From: a virus
Strand: one strand, 5' to 3'
Length of the DNA: 27,741 bases
IMG/VR virus record: IMGVR_UViG_3300036939_000073
Coordinates: 1-27,741 of that record
Position 1 is the stretch's first letter. Each line of letters begins with the position of its first letter. A program made the translations under genes and the position numbers. The notes below the pieces were generated by a model. It was not told where the DNA came from and searched no databases. It was given only the letters and a program-made list of their open reading frames with translations. This document shows positions 6,524 through 13,686 of the stretch, piece after piece.

Positions 6524-6865
6524 GGGGCCGGAGGAGGCCTTCACCTCCCCGTGCAGCACCTTGAAGCCGAGCTGGGCGCGCACCTCCTCGCCCGGCTTCA
6601 GCTCACGCCACCCGTTCGCGCGCATCCACTCATTCGCATAGGACAGGCCGGCGCTGGCCTTGTCGAGGTAGGGGAAGGCCTTGCCCGCGGCGCGGCACTC
6701 GGCCGCAACGTCCTCCACGATGTGGAACGCGTGGTAGGTGGCAAGCGCCACGCGGCGGCGGCGCACCACGCCCTTGCCCAGCACAAGGGCGAGCGCGGAG
6801 AGAACGACGGACACGACGGCAACGAGGGCCTCGAAGGAGAGGGCCACGTCAACGAGCTGCTGCAT
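6278..6865 (-). CDS. Holin-like protein with in-frame C-terminal lipoprotein (o-spanin-like) segment
   Basis: The product is 195 residues. Residues 10-31 form a transmembrane helix followed by basic residues. The soluble part (AFHIVEDVA, then ANEWMRANGW, then ELKPGEEVRAQL) resembles the LLH family of phage holins. At residues 115-136 a second hydrophobic stretch begins, RPALLALALLAPLALQAGC, a good lipoprotein signal with lipobox LQAGC, followed by a Pro/Ala-rich tail. The codon at 6523-6521 is GTG, so an 81-residue lipoprotein may start inside this frame; a natural fusion is the alternative. A ribosome site (AGGAGC) precedes the ATG at 6865. With the coiled-coil membrane protein upstream, this suggests a holin plus spanin lysis unit. 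No endolysin is adjacent. Confidence 0.65.
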   Translation of the reverse strand: MQQLVDVALSFEALVAVVSVVLSALALVLGKGVVRRRRVALATYHAFHIVEDVAAECRAAGKAFPYLDKASAGLSYANEWMRANGWRELKPGEEVRAQLGFKVLHGEVKASSGPVRPALLALALLAPLALQAGCAAFRPQPLSPPTPGACQAWRAAELAWAMADEYMRQVMKAQQGQACLLPAPAPVPAAPPPAQ

Positions 6866-6897
6866 GTTGGTGCTCCTGTGGTGCTGCGGGTGAAAGC

Positions 6898-7245
6898 TCA
6901 GCGGCGAGCGCGTGGGGCGGAGTCCTCAGAGAGTCGCTCCAGAGCCTTGGCCAGGCGCTCCAGCTCACGGTGAAGCCCATCGAACTTCGTCGTCATCAGC
7001 AGCCGCGTCCCGGCCTGCTCACTCTCGGCGGTAGCCACGCGGACCTGCAGCGCGGCAACGCTCGCGGAGCAAGCCTGGAGCTGTGCGCGGTCCTCCACGC
7101 GGGAGCGCTCGGCCGCGTCCTGACGGGCGGTGAGCACGCCCCACGTCACGCCGGAGTTCACCAGCACCAGCACGGCGGTGAGCAGGAACGGAGGAGCCAG
7201 CCAGGGCGAGGCGGGCGGAGGCGAGGCGGGGGCGGCCGAGGACAT
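6898..7245 (-). CDS. Membrane-anchored coiled-coil protein (i-spanin-like)
   Basis: The product is 115 residues with a Pro/Ala-rich start, one transmembrane helix at about 17-37 (FLLTAVLVLVNSGVTWGVL), then an Arg/Gln/Glu/Ala-rich helical region to the C-terminus. A single N-terminal membrane segment followed by a coiled coil is the architecture of inner-membrane spanins (Rz), and a lipoprotein candidate is encoded downstream. A general membrane accessory role is the alternative. The start at 7245 is supported by the late-gene element at 7243-7266, identical over 24 bases to the one in front of the small terminase gene. The frame is open far upstream, across the control region and the terminase gene, but that extension lies antisense to a real gene. 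Confidence 0.7.
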   Translation of the reverse strand: MSSAAPASPPPASPWLAPPFLLTAVLVLVNSGVTWGVLTARQDAAERSRVEDRAQLQACSASVAALQVRVATAESEQAGTRLLMTTKFDGLHRELERLAKALERLSEDSAPRARR

Positions 7246-7266
7246 GCCGTGGAGAAGCGGCGGGGC
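7243..7266 (-). promoter_or_regulatory. Late-gene start element (copy 1, minus strand)
   Basis: Read on the minus strand this is CCCCGCCG, CTTCTCCACGGC, then ATG. The core CTTCT begins 12 bases before the start codon. GCCG and CGGC can pair around the pyrimidine loop. It is identical over 24 bases to 7522-7545 on the plus strand, so the divergent control region is bracketed by inverted copies. Confidence 0.7.
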
Positions 7267-7521
7267 ACCCCCACCCTCAAAAACCACAGGTTTGCCTACA
7301 TTTTTGGATTGCTCGGCGCTCAGCGATCGTGAGCGCGCGGTTACCCCACGCTGCCCCACGGCCACGGGCCTGGAAACTGTCCGGTGACCCCCGGAAATTT
7401 TGGGGTTTAATGGGGTACCCAAGGCCGTAAACGCGCGGAACGACTCACGGGGCCGTGGGTGAGGGTGGCAAAAAAACGAGCGCCACACAGCGCGCGCAGG
7501 CGCGTTCCTGGGGCTGTGGCG
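7267..7521. promoter_or_regulatory. Divergent control region between lysis-like and packaging genes
   Basis: No gene is assigned here. The region separates the leftward lysis-like cassette from the rightward late operon and should carry divergent promoters. It contains AT-rich patches that stand out from the surroundings (around 7287-7310 and 7397-7412), the palindrome GGGTACCC, and the pair CCCC...GGGG around GGAAATTTT. No promoter hexamers could be assigned with confidence. A GTG at 7459 could extend the terminase frame leftward but is disfavoured. Confidence 0.5.
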
Positions 7522-7545
7522 GCCCCGCCGCTTCTCCACGGCATG
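7522..7545 (+). promoter_or_regulatory. Late-gene start element (copy 2)
   Basis: GCCCCGCCG then CTTCTCCACGGC runs directly into the ATG of the small terminase gene. CTTCT starts 12 bases before the ATG. There is no purine-rich ribosome site. Twenty-four bases are identical to copy 1 on the opposite strand. Confidence 0.7.
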
Positions 7546-8187
7546 GCCCGCCCCAGGGGAATCCCGCCCGAGCTGCTGCCGCTGGAGGAGAGTGGCCAGG
7601 CGGAGGCCCCAGGTGCGTCCGGGGGCGGAGGGGTGGACCCGCTCGCCGGTTACAGGTACCGGCCGGGCCGGCGCGGCCCTCGAACCACCCTTCGCCCGGA
7701 GATGATTCGCACCATCGCCGAGGGGCTGGCGCGCACTGGCATGCAGCGCATCGCCGCTGCGCAGGCGGGCACCACGGCGGACTGCCTCAGGGCCTGGCTC
7801 TCCAGGGGCCTGGAGGCGAGCAAGCGCCGGAAGAAGAGCATCTACACGGAACTGCTCATGGCCTGTGAGGAGGCGTGGGCCCACCGGTACGCCCACCTCA
7901 TTCAGTTGGGCGAGCTCACCGTCACCGACAGGCACATGAACCCCAGGTTCATCACCTGGCTCATGGCAGTCACCTCCCCCAAGGACTTCACCGTCCCCAA
8001 GGAGAAGGCGCAGGTGGCAGGCAACCGGCTCGGCCCGGCCTTCGAGATGGTCACGCCCGAAGCGGCTGCTGCCTCGCTCGAGGAGAAGTTGGCCCACTTC
8101 CTGGACACCGAAGAGAAGGTGTCAGCCATCCTCGCGGAATCCGCCGCCGCGCCTGAGCCGAGCGCGCCCGCGGCTGAGGCTGAGTGA
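7543..8187 (+). CDS. Terminase small subunit (probable)
   Basis: The product is 214 residues encoded directly upstream of the large terminase. After a Pro/Gly-rich N-terminus comes a basic helical segment (residues about 52-90: LRPEMIRTIAEGLARTG, then AAAQAGTTADCLRAWL) that reads as a helix-turn-helix, typical of DNA-recognising small terminases. It is followed by ELLMACEEAWAHRYAHLIQLGEL and a region with FITWLMAVTSPKDF. The C-terminus is acidic and Ala/Pro-rich, probably a large-subunit contact. The subunit should recognise phage DNA and recruit the packaging motor. The ATG at 7543 is chosen because the late-gene element abuts it; GTG 7459 would add 28 residues. Its stop overlaps the next gene's start region. 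Confidence 0.75.
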   Translation: MARPRGIPPELLPLEESGQAEAPGASGGGGVDPLAGYRYRPGRRGPRTTLRPEMIRTIAEGLARTGMQRIAAAQAGTTADCLRAWLSRGLEASKRRKKSIYTELLMACEEAWAHRYAHLIQLGELTVTDRHMNPRFITWLMAVTSPKDFTVPKEKAQVAGNRLGPAFEMVTPEAAAASLEEKLAHFLDTEEKVSAILAESAAAPEPSAPAAEAE

Positions 8188-9740
8188 TGGTGGCGAGCGC
8201 CGCCATGCTGGGCGAGGAGGATCTCCTCGCGGGACTGGAGCTCATTCACCGGGACACCCACGGGCGCTACAGCCTGAGCGACCGGGTGGGGCTAAAGGCC
8301 AAGGCCCTGCACGGCACCACCCAGGGGCTCGTAGCGCAGCTCGGCCTCACCCCCGCCGAGGTGCTCGCCTGGAGGTACGAGCCCCGCTACCACCTGCGCC
8401 CGGCGCAGCGCTCTCCCGAGGCCTTCAACCGGGTGTGGCGCACGTGGTTCCTGCTGGGCGGTCGCGGCGCGGGGAAGACGCACGCCGGCAGCGTGGGGGT
8501 GCTGGAGGAGGCCCGGCAGGATCCGGACGCGCGCATTCTCATCGTCGGCCCCACATGGAGCGAGATTCGGAAGACGCAGCTTGAGGGCCCCAGCGGCATC
8601 CTCACCCTCGCTCCGCCGTGGTTCCAGCCCGAGTTCAAGGTCTCCAAGAAGGAGTTGCACTTCCCCAACGGAGCCGTGGCCTTCTGCGTGCCAGCCCAGA
8701 GCGCGGCGAAGTTCCGCGGCTACAACTGCAGCTTCGGCTGGGCGGATGAAATCGTCGCCTGGAAGAAGGAGCCCATCGAGATTTACAAGGAGTGCCGGCG
8801 CGTGCTGCGCATCGTCACTCCGCGCATGCGCGCCAAGGGACTGCCCGCGCGCCTGTGCATCACCACCACGCCGGCCCCCACCGAGCTGTTCCGCATCATC
8901 CTCGGGGCAGAGGACCGCAAGGAGCGCGAGGGGCTCATCCTCGCGCGCAGCACCACCCTCGACAACGCCAGTAACCTCGACCCTCAGTACCTGCGGATGG
9001 CGCTGCGCCTGCTCAACACCACCGAGGGCAAGCGCGAGTACGGAGGCGAACTCTTCTTCGCGCTGGATGCGACGCTCTACCGGCGGGTGAACTGGGAGGC
9101 CTCGCGTGTGCGCAACGTGGAGAGCATCCCTGAGCGCAAGGGCGAGAAGTTCAAGGGGCTGCCGCTCTTCGACAAGGTCGTCATCTCCGTGGACCCGGCC
9201 ACCGGGGAGAAGAAGTCCTCGGACCTGCACGGCATCGTGGTGGTGGGCATCCGCGAGGAGGACGATGGGCTGCTGCACACCTACGTGCTGCAGGACTTGT
9301 CACTGCAGGCACCCGAGCCCTCGGCCTATGCCCGGGCAGCGGTGAAGGCTTACCACGCCTGGAAGGAGTACGCCCCGCCCAAGAAGACGTGGATTTTCGC
9401 CGAGACGAACACGGGCGGCTCCCACGTGAAAGCAGTCATTCGCGCCGAGGACGCCACCGTCCGCGTGAAGACGCAGCGGGCCCAGAACTCGAAGGCCGAG
9501 AGAGCCTCGCCGGTGAGCATGCTGGCCGAGGCGGGGCTGGTGCACATGATGGGCAAGCACCACCGGCTTGAGGAGCAGCTCGCCAAGTTCACAGGGGCGG
9601 AGGGCGGCCACGGCAGAGACGACAGGGCGGACGCCTTCGCGTGGCCCATCTACCTGTACGTGGTGCCCAAGAGACAGATGCGCGGCGCGGCTGGGACAGC
9701 AGGACCGCCCCAAGAGCAGGACGAGGAGGAGGACGAGTAG
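8187..9740 (+). CDS. Terminase large subunit
   Basis: This is the DNA-packaging motor, 517 residues. The ATPase domain has Walker A GGRGAGKT at 91-98 and Walker B ending in D187-E188 within GWADE, preceded by FPNGA and KFRGY, typical of terminases. CITTTPAP is the probable coupling motif. The C-terminal nuclease domain shows three acidic clusters: D336 in SVDPATGEK, E406 in FAETNTGG, and D478/D479/D482 in GRDDRADAF, which fit an RNase H-like metal site. The C-terminus is strongly acidic. The ATG at 8187 overlaps the upstream stop (TGATG); a GTG at 8184 overlapping it as GTGA is equally possible and adds one residue. It acts with the small subunit and the portal. Confidence 0.95.
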   Translation: MVASAAMLGEEDLLAGLELIHRDTHGRYSLSDRVGLKAKALHGTTQGLVAQLGLTPAEVLAWRYEPRYHLRPAQRSPEAFNRVWRTWFLLGGRGAGKTHAGSVGVLEEARQDPDARILIVGPTWSEIRKTQLEGPSGILTLAPPWFQPEFKVSKKELHFPNGAVAFCVPAQSAAKFRGYNCSFGWADEIVAWKKEPIEIYKECRRVLRIVTPRMRAKGLPARLCITTTPAPTELFRIILGAEDRKEREGLILARSTTLDNASNLDPQYLRMALRLLNTTEGKREYGGELFFALDATLYRRVNWEASRVRNVESIPERKGEKFKGLPLFDKVVISVDPATGEKKSSDLHGIVVVGIREEDDGLLHTYVLQDLSLQAPEPSAYARAAVKAYHAWKEYAPPKKTWIFAETNTGGSHVKAVIRAEDATVRVKTQRAQNSKAERASPVSMLAEAGLVHMMGKHHRLEEQLAKFTGAEGGHGRDDRADAFAWPIYLYVVPKRQMRGAAGTAGPPQEQDEEEDE

Positions 9741-9765
9741 CCCCGCCCCTTCTCCTGGGGCAATG
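9741..9765 (+). promoter_or_regulatory. Late-gene start element (copy 3)
   Basis: It begins directly after the terminase stop: CCCCGCCC, CTTCTCCTGGGGCA, ATG. CTTCT starts 14 bases before the ATG. GCCCC and GGGGC pair around TTCTCCT, the same shape as copies 1 and 2 with different stem bases. Confidence 0.7.
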
Positions 9766-11094
9766 GCTATCGGCACTCGAATCCTACGCGCCCTGGGACT
9801 GCGCTCGGCTGGCCGCCCGGTGGTGGCGGCCATCCCCATCCAGTCCTTCCCGGTGCGCCGGGGCAGCAGGCAGGTGCTGGCCGCCTTCCGGGAGAACGCG
9901 TGGCTCCAGGCCGTGGTGTCCACCGTGGCCGAGGCCGTGGCCACGCCCAGGTGGCGGGTGTTGAAGGTGGTGGCAACCGGCGCGGAGGGCCGTGCGCTCA
10001 AGTCCGTGCTGAAGAGTGCGCTGTGGGAAGAGCGGGCGAAGGTGGCCAAGGGCGCCATGGCGGACGGGGCGCTGGTGGAGGTGCGTGGGCACGAACTGCA
10101 GCAGATGCTGGACTCACCTCATCCGAAGTTCACCGGGCGCGCGTACCGGCGCCTCATCTGCATCCACCTGGACCTGTCAGGGGAGACATTCCTCTGGCTC
10201 TCTCGCAACACGGGAGGCAGGCCCAACGGCTTCCAGGTACTCCCACCGCACGCGGTGAGCACCACTCCCATGGAGGGCCTGCCGCACTACTCCATCACCT
10301 ACAACCTATTTTCCGGCCAAGTGCCGGAGAGCGAGATGGTGTGGCTGCGGCACCTGGACCCGGAGAACCCAGAAGGGCGAGGCGTGGGGCGCGGGCGCGC
10401 CGCCGGGGACGAGCTCGACTCAGCAGAGGCCATTCAGCGCAGCGTGAAGGCCAGCATGGAGCGAAGCGGCATCCCGACGGCGGTGGTGGGGGTGGAGGCC
10501 GCAGTGGGGGCGGACGCGGAGGACGCGGTTGAAGATCTCCAGAAGCGCTACGAGGCGGGCTTTGGCCGCCCCGAGCAGGCGGGGAAAGTCCTCTTCGTGC
10601 CGCATGGCGTGAGCCTGGCCGAGGTGAAGATTGACCTGCGCGCGCTGCAGATGGCCGAGCTGGACAAGGGCCTCAGAGACTTCGTGCGGCAGATTTACAA
10701 CGTGCCGGCCGAGCTGATGGGGGACCTCACCTCCAGCAACCGGAGCACCTCGGAGGAGGCGAAGTACACGCTGGCTGAGTACGCGGTGATGCCGCGACTG
10801 GAGTTCCTCCGCTCGGAACTGCAGCACCACCTGGTGCCCCTGGTGGACAGCGATGCGCTCCTCGAGTTCGACGATCCCCGGCCCCAGTCTTGGGAGCGCC
10901 AGCACAAGGCGATGACCTCTGCGTTTCACGAGGGCGTCTACATCAACGAGGCCCGCGCGCTCGCGCAGCTGCCGGCAAGGCCAGAGTTCGAAGGGAAGAC
11001 GTTCAAGCCGTTGCCTGGGGCGATGCCGGTGCAGGACGGGCCCGCCGCCGAGCCGCAGAACGCCCCACCCCCGCGGGGGCCAGCGGCCCGGTAA
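9763..11094 (+). CDS. Portal protein (HK97 type)
   Basis: The product is 443 residues, in the canonical place after the large terminase. The middle and C-terminal parts carry features of the HK97-like portal family: a capping-strand region with GETFLWL and GFQVLPPHAV, then ALQMAELDKGLRDFVRQIYNVPAELMGD with a following helix (SEEAKYTLAEYAVMPRLEFL). It should form the dodecameric ring through which DNA enters the capsid and to which connectors attach. The start at 9763 directly follows the late-gene element; the frame is open upstream within the terminase gene, but those residues are unrelated. The C-terminus is Pro/Ala-rich. Confidence 0.9.
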   Translation: MAIGTRILRALGLRSAGRPVVAAIPIQSFPVRRGSRQVLAAFRENAWLQAVVSTVAEAVATPRWRVLKVVATGAEGRALKSVLKSALWEERAKVAKGAMADGALVEVRGHELQQMLDSPHPKFTGRAYRRLICIHLDLSGETFLWLSRNTGGRPNGFQVLPPHAVSTTPMEGLPHYSITYNLFSGQVPESEMVWLRHLDPENPEGRGVGRGRAAGDELDSAEAIQRSVKASMERSGIPTAVVGVEAAVGADAEDAVEDLQKRYEAGFGRPEQAGKVLFVPHGVSLAEVKIDLRALQMAELDKGLRDFVRQIYNVPAELMGDLTSSNRSTSEEAKYTLAEYAVMPRLEFLRSELQHHLVPLVDSDALLEFDDPRPQSWERQHKAMTSAFHEGVYINEARALAQLPARPEFEGKTFKPLPGAMPVQDGPAAEPQNAPPPRGPAAR

Positions 11095-11117
11095 CGCCGC
11101 CACTTCTGTCCGCCATG
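11095..11117 (+). promoter_or_regulatory. Late-gene start element (copy 4)
   Basis: CGCCGCCA, CTTCTGTCCGCC, ATG, directly after the portal stop. CTTCT starts 12 bases before the start codon. A stem is not obvious in this copy. Confidence 0.6.
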
Positions 11118-11891
11118 CGTCGAGCATCCCCCACGAGTGCGCCACCTCTGAGCGTGAAGGCTCTCGGCACCTTGCGCGAGAAGGCCTCTGGAGAGCCAGC
11201 ACCTCCGGGCAGGCCGGTGTTCCGCCTGAGCAGCGAGGTGCTGGACCGTCACGCCGACAGGGTGAAGGCGGACTCCGTCGACAAGACGGAGTTCGACGGA
11301 AACCCCGTGCTGCTGTGGAACCACGATGACTCACGGCCAGCCATTGGCACCGCGCGCGTCTACCGCGAGGGCAATGAGTGGTTCATGGAGCCCACCTTCG
11401 ACCTGATCGGAGACCTCTCGAAGGAGGTGGCCGCCAAGGTGGAGGCGGGGACGCTGCGCACCTGCAGCTTCAAGTTCAGCATCCAGGAGAGCGAGCCCAA
11501 CGCCGAAGGCGGCTTCGACTACCTGCGAATCAAGGTGATGGAGGTCTCCATCACCAACGTGCCAGCCAACCAGGAGGCAGTCCGCGTGAAGAGCCAGCAG
11601 AAGCAGAAGAGCGAGGGTGAGCAGTCGCCGCACGAGGAGATGGTGGGCAAGGCCCTTGAGCAGGGGGACCTGGAGGCCATCAAGGCGGTGGTGGGCGAGG
11701 CGCTCAAGCCGGTGTTGGAGGCGCTCGCCGTGCTACAGGCGGCCCCGGCCCAGAAGAGCCAGACCGAGGAGCCGCCCCCGCCGCCCGAGGAGCCGGCGGA
11801 GGAGAAGGGCAAGGCCGAGGAGCCGCCGCCACCCCCTCCCGAGGAGCCGGTCAGCAAGTCCTTCATCGAGGCGTTTCGCCTGCGCCGCTGA
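11115..11891 (+). CDS. Prohead protease with C-terminal Pro/Glu-rich extension
   Basis: The product is 258 residues. The N-terminal 160 residues match the HK97 prohead protease family: VFRLSSEVLDRHADRV, LLWNHD with candidate catalytic H70, TCSFKFSI with candidate S118, and EVSITNVPAN at 143-152, which closes the domain. It should cleave scaffold and capsid termini during head maturation. The remaining 100 residues are helical and then contain two Pro runs flanked by Glu (EEPPPPPEEP and EEPPPPPPEEP) and a basic end. As no separate scaffold gene lies before the capsid gene, this extension probably acts as a fused scaffold. The ATG at 11115 is set by the late-gene element. Confidence 0.88.
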   Translation: MRRASPTSAPPLSVKALGTLREKASGEPAPPGRPVFRLSSEVLDRHADRVKADSVDKTEFDGNPVLLWNHDDSRPAIGTARVYREGNEWFMEPTFDLIGDLSKEVAAKVEAGTLRTCSFKFSIQESEPNAEGGFDYLRIKVMEVSITNVPANQEAVRVKSQQKQKSEGEQSPHEEMVGKALEQGDLEAIKAVVGEALKPVLEALAVLQAAPAQKSQTEEPPPPPEEPAEEKGKAEEPPPPPPEEPVSKSFIEAFRLRR

Positions 11892-11902
11892 GCGGGTGCC
11901 AT

Positions 11903-11922
11903 CGCCGCCACTTCTTCACTCC
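11903..11922 (+). promoter_or_regulatory. Late-gene element, distal form (copy 5)
   Basis: CGCCGCCACTTCTTCAC lies just after the protease stop, with CTTCT 47 bases before the capsid ATG rather than 12-14. The capsid gene has its own GAGGA ribosome site at 11944-11948, so here the element does not occupy the ribosome-site position. Confidence 0.5.
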
Positions 11923-11957
11923 ACACCAGCATCACCTCCTCGCCGAGGACAGCACTC

Positions 11958-13124
11958 ATGATCATCAAGGGCTTCACCACCGAGCAGCAGAAGAGCATTG
12001 AGGCGTACATCGCCACGCGCGTGGCCGAGGAGCTGGCCTCCCGGCCCGGTGGTGGCACCGCGCCTCCCATCATCACCTCGAAGGCCGTCACCAAGCAGGA
12101 GCGCCGGCAGGCGTTCACTCGCGCCTTCGGCCTGGGGGTGAAGAGCAGCATCCTGGAGCGCCACCAGAGCAACAGCGACGCGCTGAAGCCCCTGCTGGCC
12201 GCCCGCGAGGTGGCCACCAAGGCCTGGGTGGAGATGGCCAAGAGCGTGTTCACGCCCCTGCTGTTCAGCCAGGGCGGGAGCCTGAAGCCCGAGTACTTCT
12301 CGGACGAAATCATCGAGGTGCTGCGAGACGTCACCGTCCTGCTCCAGGCCGGGGCGCGCACCCAGGAGGTGGAGGGGAAGTTCAACATCGGCAAGCTGAA
12401 CTCCGCCGCGGTGGCCGCCTTCGTATTGCCCGGGGAGGAGCCGACCATCCCCACGCCGAATACGGCCAGCGTCATCCTCGACCCGAAGAAGATCATGGGC
12501 GTGGTGCGCTCCACAGGCGACATGATGAGGGATCCGAGCTGGAGCGGCGCCGAGACGCTCACCAACGACATGATGGACGCCATCGGCGTGGAGAGCGACA
12601 AGCAGGGGCTGGTGGGCAACGGCACCGGCGCCAACCCCACGGGAATCATTCGCCAGCTGGACGCCAGCTACAAGTTCAACAAGACGGCGGCCTTCACCCA
12701 GGGAAACCTCACCAGCATCATCGCCGACCTGGACAAGGCCGAGCGCCTGGTGCGCGAGTCGAAGATTCCGTTCCAGGGCAATAGCCCGGGATGGGTGTTC
12801 ACCTCCAAGACGCTCATGGCGCTCAAGAGCCTGCGCGAGAGCGGCATCTGGATCTTCCGGCAGCAGCTGGACCAGGGGATGCTTAATGGCTACCCCGTGT
12901 ACGTGACCGACAGCATCAGCGGCACGGGCGCCAGCGGCGGGGACCCCATCTTCTTCGGCCTCTGGGCGCAGGTGTACATCGGCATCCAGGGCGGGGTGAT
13001 GGTGGACCTGGACTCCAGCCAGGAGTTCACCAAGGACAACATCCTGGTGCGCGGCATCAGCCACATGGACGTGAAGCTGCGCCACCAGAAGGCCGTGGCC
13101 TGCATCGACGCGGTTACCTACTGA
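11958..13124 (+). CDS. Major capsid protein (HK97 fold)
   Basis: The product is 388 residues, encoded between protease and connector genes as expected. The N-terminal 90 residues are helical and charged, like the delta domain removed by the protease in HK97. The body carries hallmarks of the phage capsid family: PGEEPTIPTPNTASVILDPKKIMGV-type P-domain sequence near 160-180, GNGTGANPTGI near residue 220, GWVFTSKTLMALKSL, GYPVYVTDSI, and a C-terminal IQGGVMVDLDSS region. It should form the icosahedral shell. A purine ribosome site (CGAGGACAG) precedes the ATG, unlike most neighbouring late genes. No cross-link chemistry can be judged from sequence. Confidence 0.93.
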   Translation: MIIKGFTTEQQKSIEAYIATRVAEELASRPGGGTAPPIITSKAVTKQERRQAFTRAFGLGVKSSILERHQSNSDALKPLLAAREVATKAWVEMAKSVFTPLLFSQGGSLKPEYFSDEIIEVLRDVTVLLQAGARTQEVEGKFNIGKLNSAAVAAFVLPGEEPTIPTPNTASVILDPKKIMGVVRSTGDMMRDPSWSGAETLTNDMMDAIGVESDKQGLVGNGTGANPTGIIRQLDASYKFNKTAAFTQGNLTSIIADLDKAERLVRESKIPFQGNSPGWVFTSKTLMALKSLRESGIWIFRQQLDQGMLNGYPVYVTDSISGTGASGGDPIFFGLWAQVYIGIQGGVMVDLDSSQEFTKDNILVRGISHMDVKLRHQKAVACIDAVTY

Positions 13125-13156
13125 GCAAGCCACCTCACCCCCACAAGGACCCTCTC

Positions 13157-13597
13157 ATGCACCCCTCCCTTTCGAACATCGGCGCGTACCTGCGCACGGC
13201 GGGCAGCTCCAACGCGGCGCAGGGCTTCACCCCGGAGGCCCTCGCGGCGGGCACCACCTACGGGGATGCCTTCGCCGTGGATGGCGCCAAGAGCTGTACC
13301 CTCACGGGCCTCTCTGGCGCGGCCACCGGCACGCCCACCAGCTACAGCGTGACGTATTCCCTCCAGTCCTCCACGGACTCGGACTCCGGCGGCACCTGGA
13401 CGGATGTGGCCAGCAGCAGCGTGGCCCTCACCGCGGATGACAAGGCGGGCGAGGTGGACGTCAACCTCATGGGCCTCACCAGCGGGCACTACTACCTGCG
13501 GGTGAAGACGGTGGTGGCCATCACCGGCGGCACCTCCCCGAAGGTGCTGGCCGCGGCGAACGTGGCCCTGGGCGGCTTCGAGCGGCTGCCGGCCTGA
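13157..13597 (+). CDS. Probable head decoration or capsid-associated protein
   Basis: The product is 146 residues, rich in Thr, Ser, Ala and Gly and predicted mainly beta (SYSVTYSLQSSTDSDSGG, then AGEVDVNLMGLTSGHYYLRV). No specific family was recognised. Its place immediately after the major capsid gene, its size and its beta-rich composition suggest a head decoration or stabilisation protein; a head-fibre subunit is possible. An AAGGA ribosome site lies 8 bases before the ATG at 13157. Nothing in it suggests an enzyme. Confidence 0.65.
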   Translation: MHPSLSNIGAYLRTAGSSNAAQGFTPEALAAGTTYGDAFAVDGAKSCTLTGLSGAATGTPTSYSVTYSLQSSTDSDSGGTWTDVASSSVALTADDKAGEVDVNLMGLTSGHYYLRVKTVVAITGGTSPKVLAAANVALGGFERLPA

Positions 13598-13686
13598 CGT
13601 AAGCGGCGAGTGCACCTGTACACGGGGCCCGGGAGGAGGCGACGCACGCCGCCGCCCGAGGCCTCGCGTTGCGAGGAGGGCGAAGG
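13598..13686 (+). promoter_or_regulatory. Gap with hairpin over a ribosome site
   Basis: This 89-base gap contains CCTCGC (13662-13667) and GCGAGG (13671-13676), a perfect 6-bp inverted repeat with loop GTT. The right arm overlaps the GCGAGGAGGG ribosome site of the connector gene at 13687, so pairing could limit its translation. The late-gene element is absent. Confidence 0.45.

Noticed and set aside
7459-7542. GTG at 7459 as start of the small terminase
   Set aside because: The extension would translate the conserved late-gene element, which is found outside coding sequence at the other genes.
6898-8097. A 399-codon minus-strand frame covering the small terminase gene and control region
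   Set aside because: Only its last 115 codons look like a protein. The upstream part is antisense to the small terminase and crosses the divergent control region; the late-gene element marks the real start at 7245.
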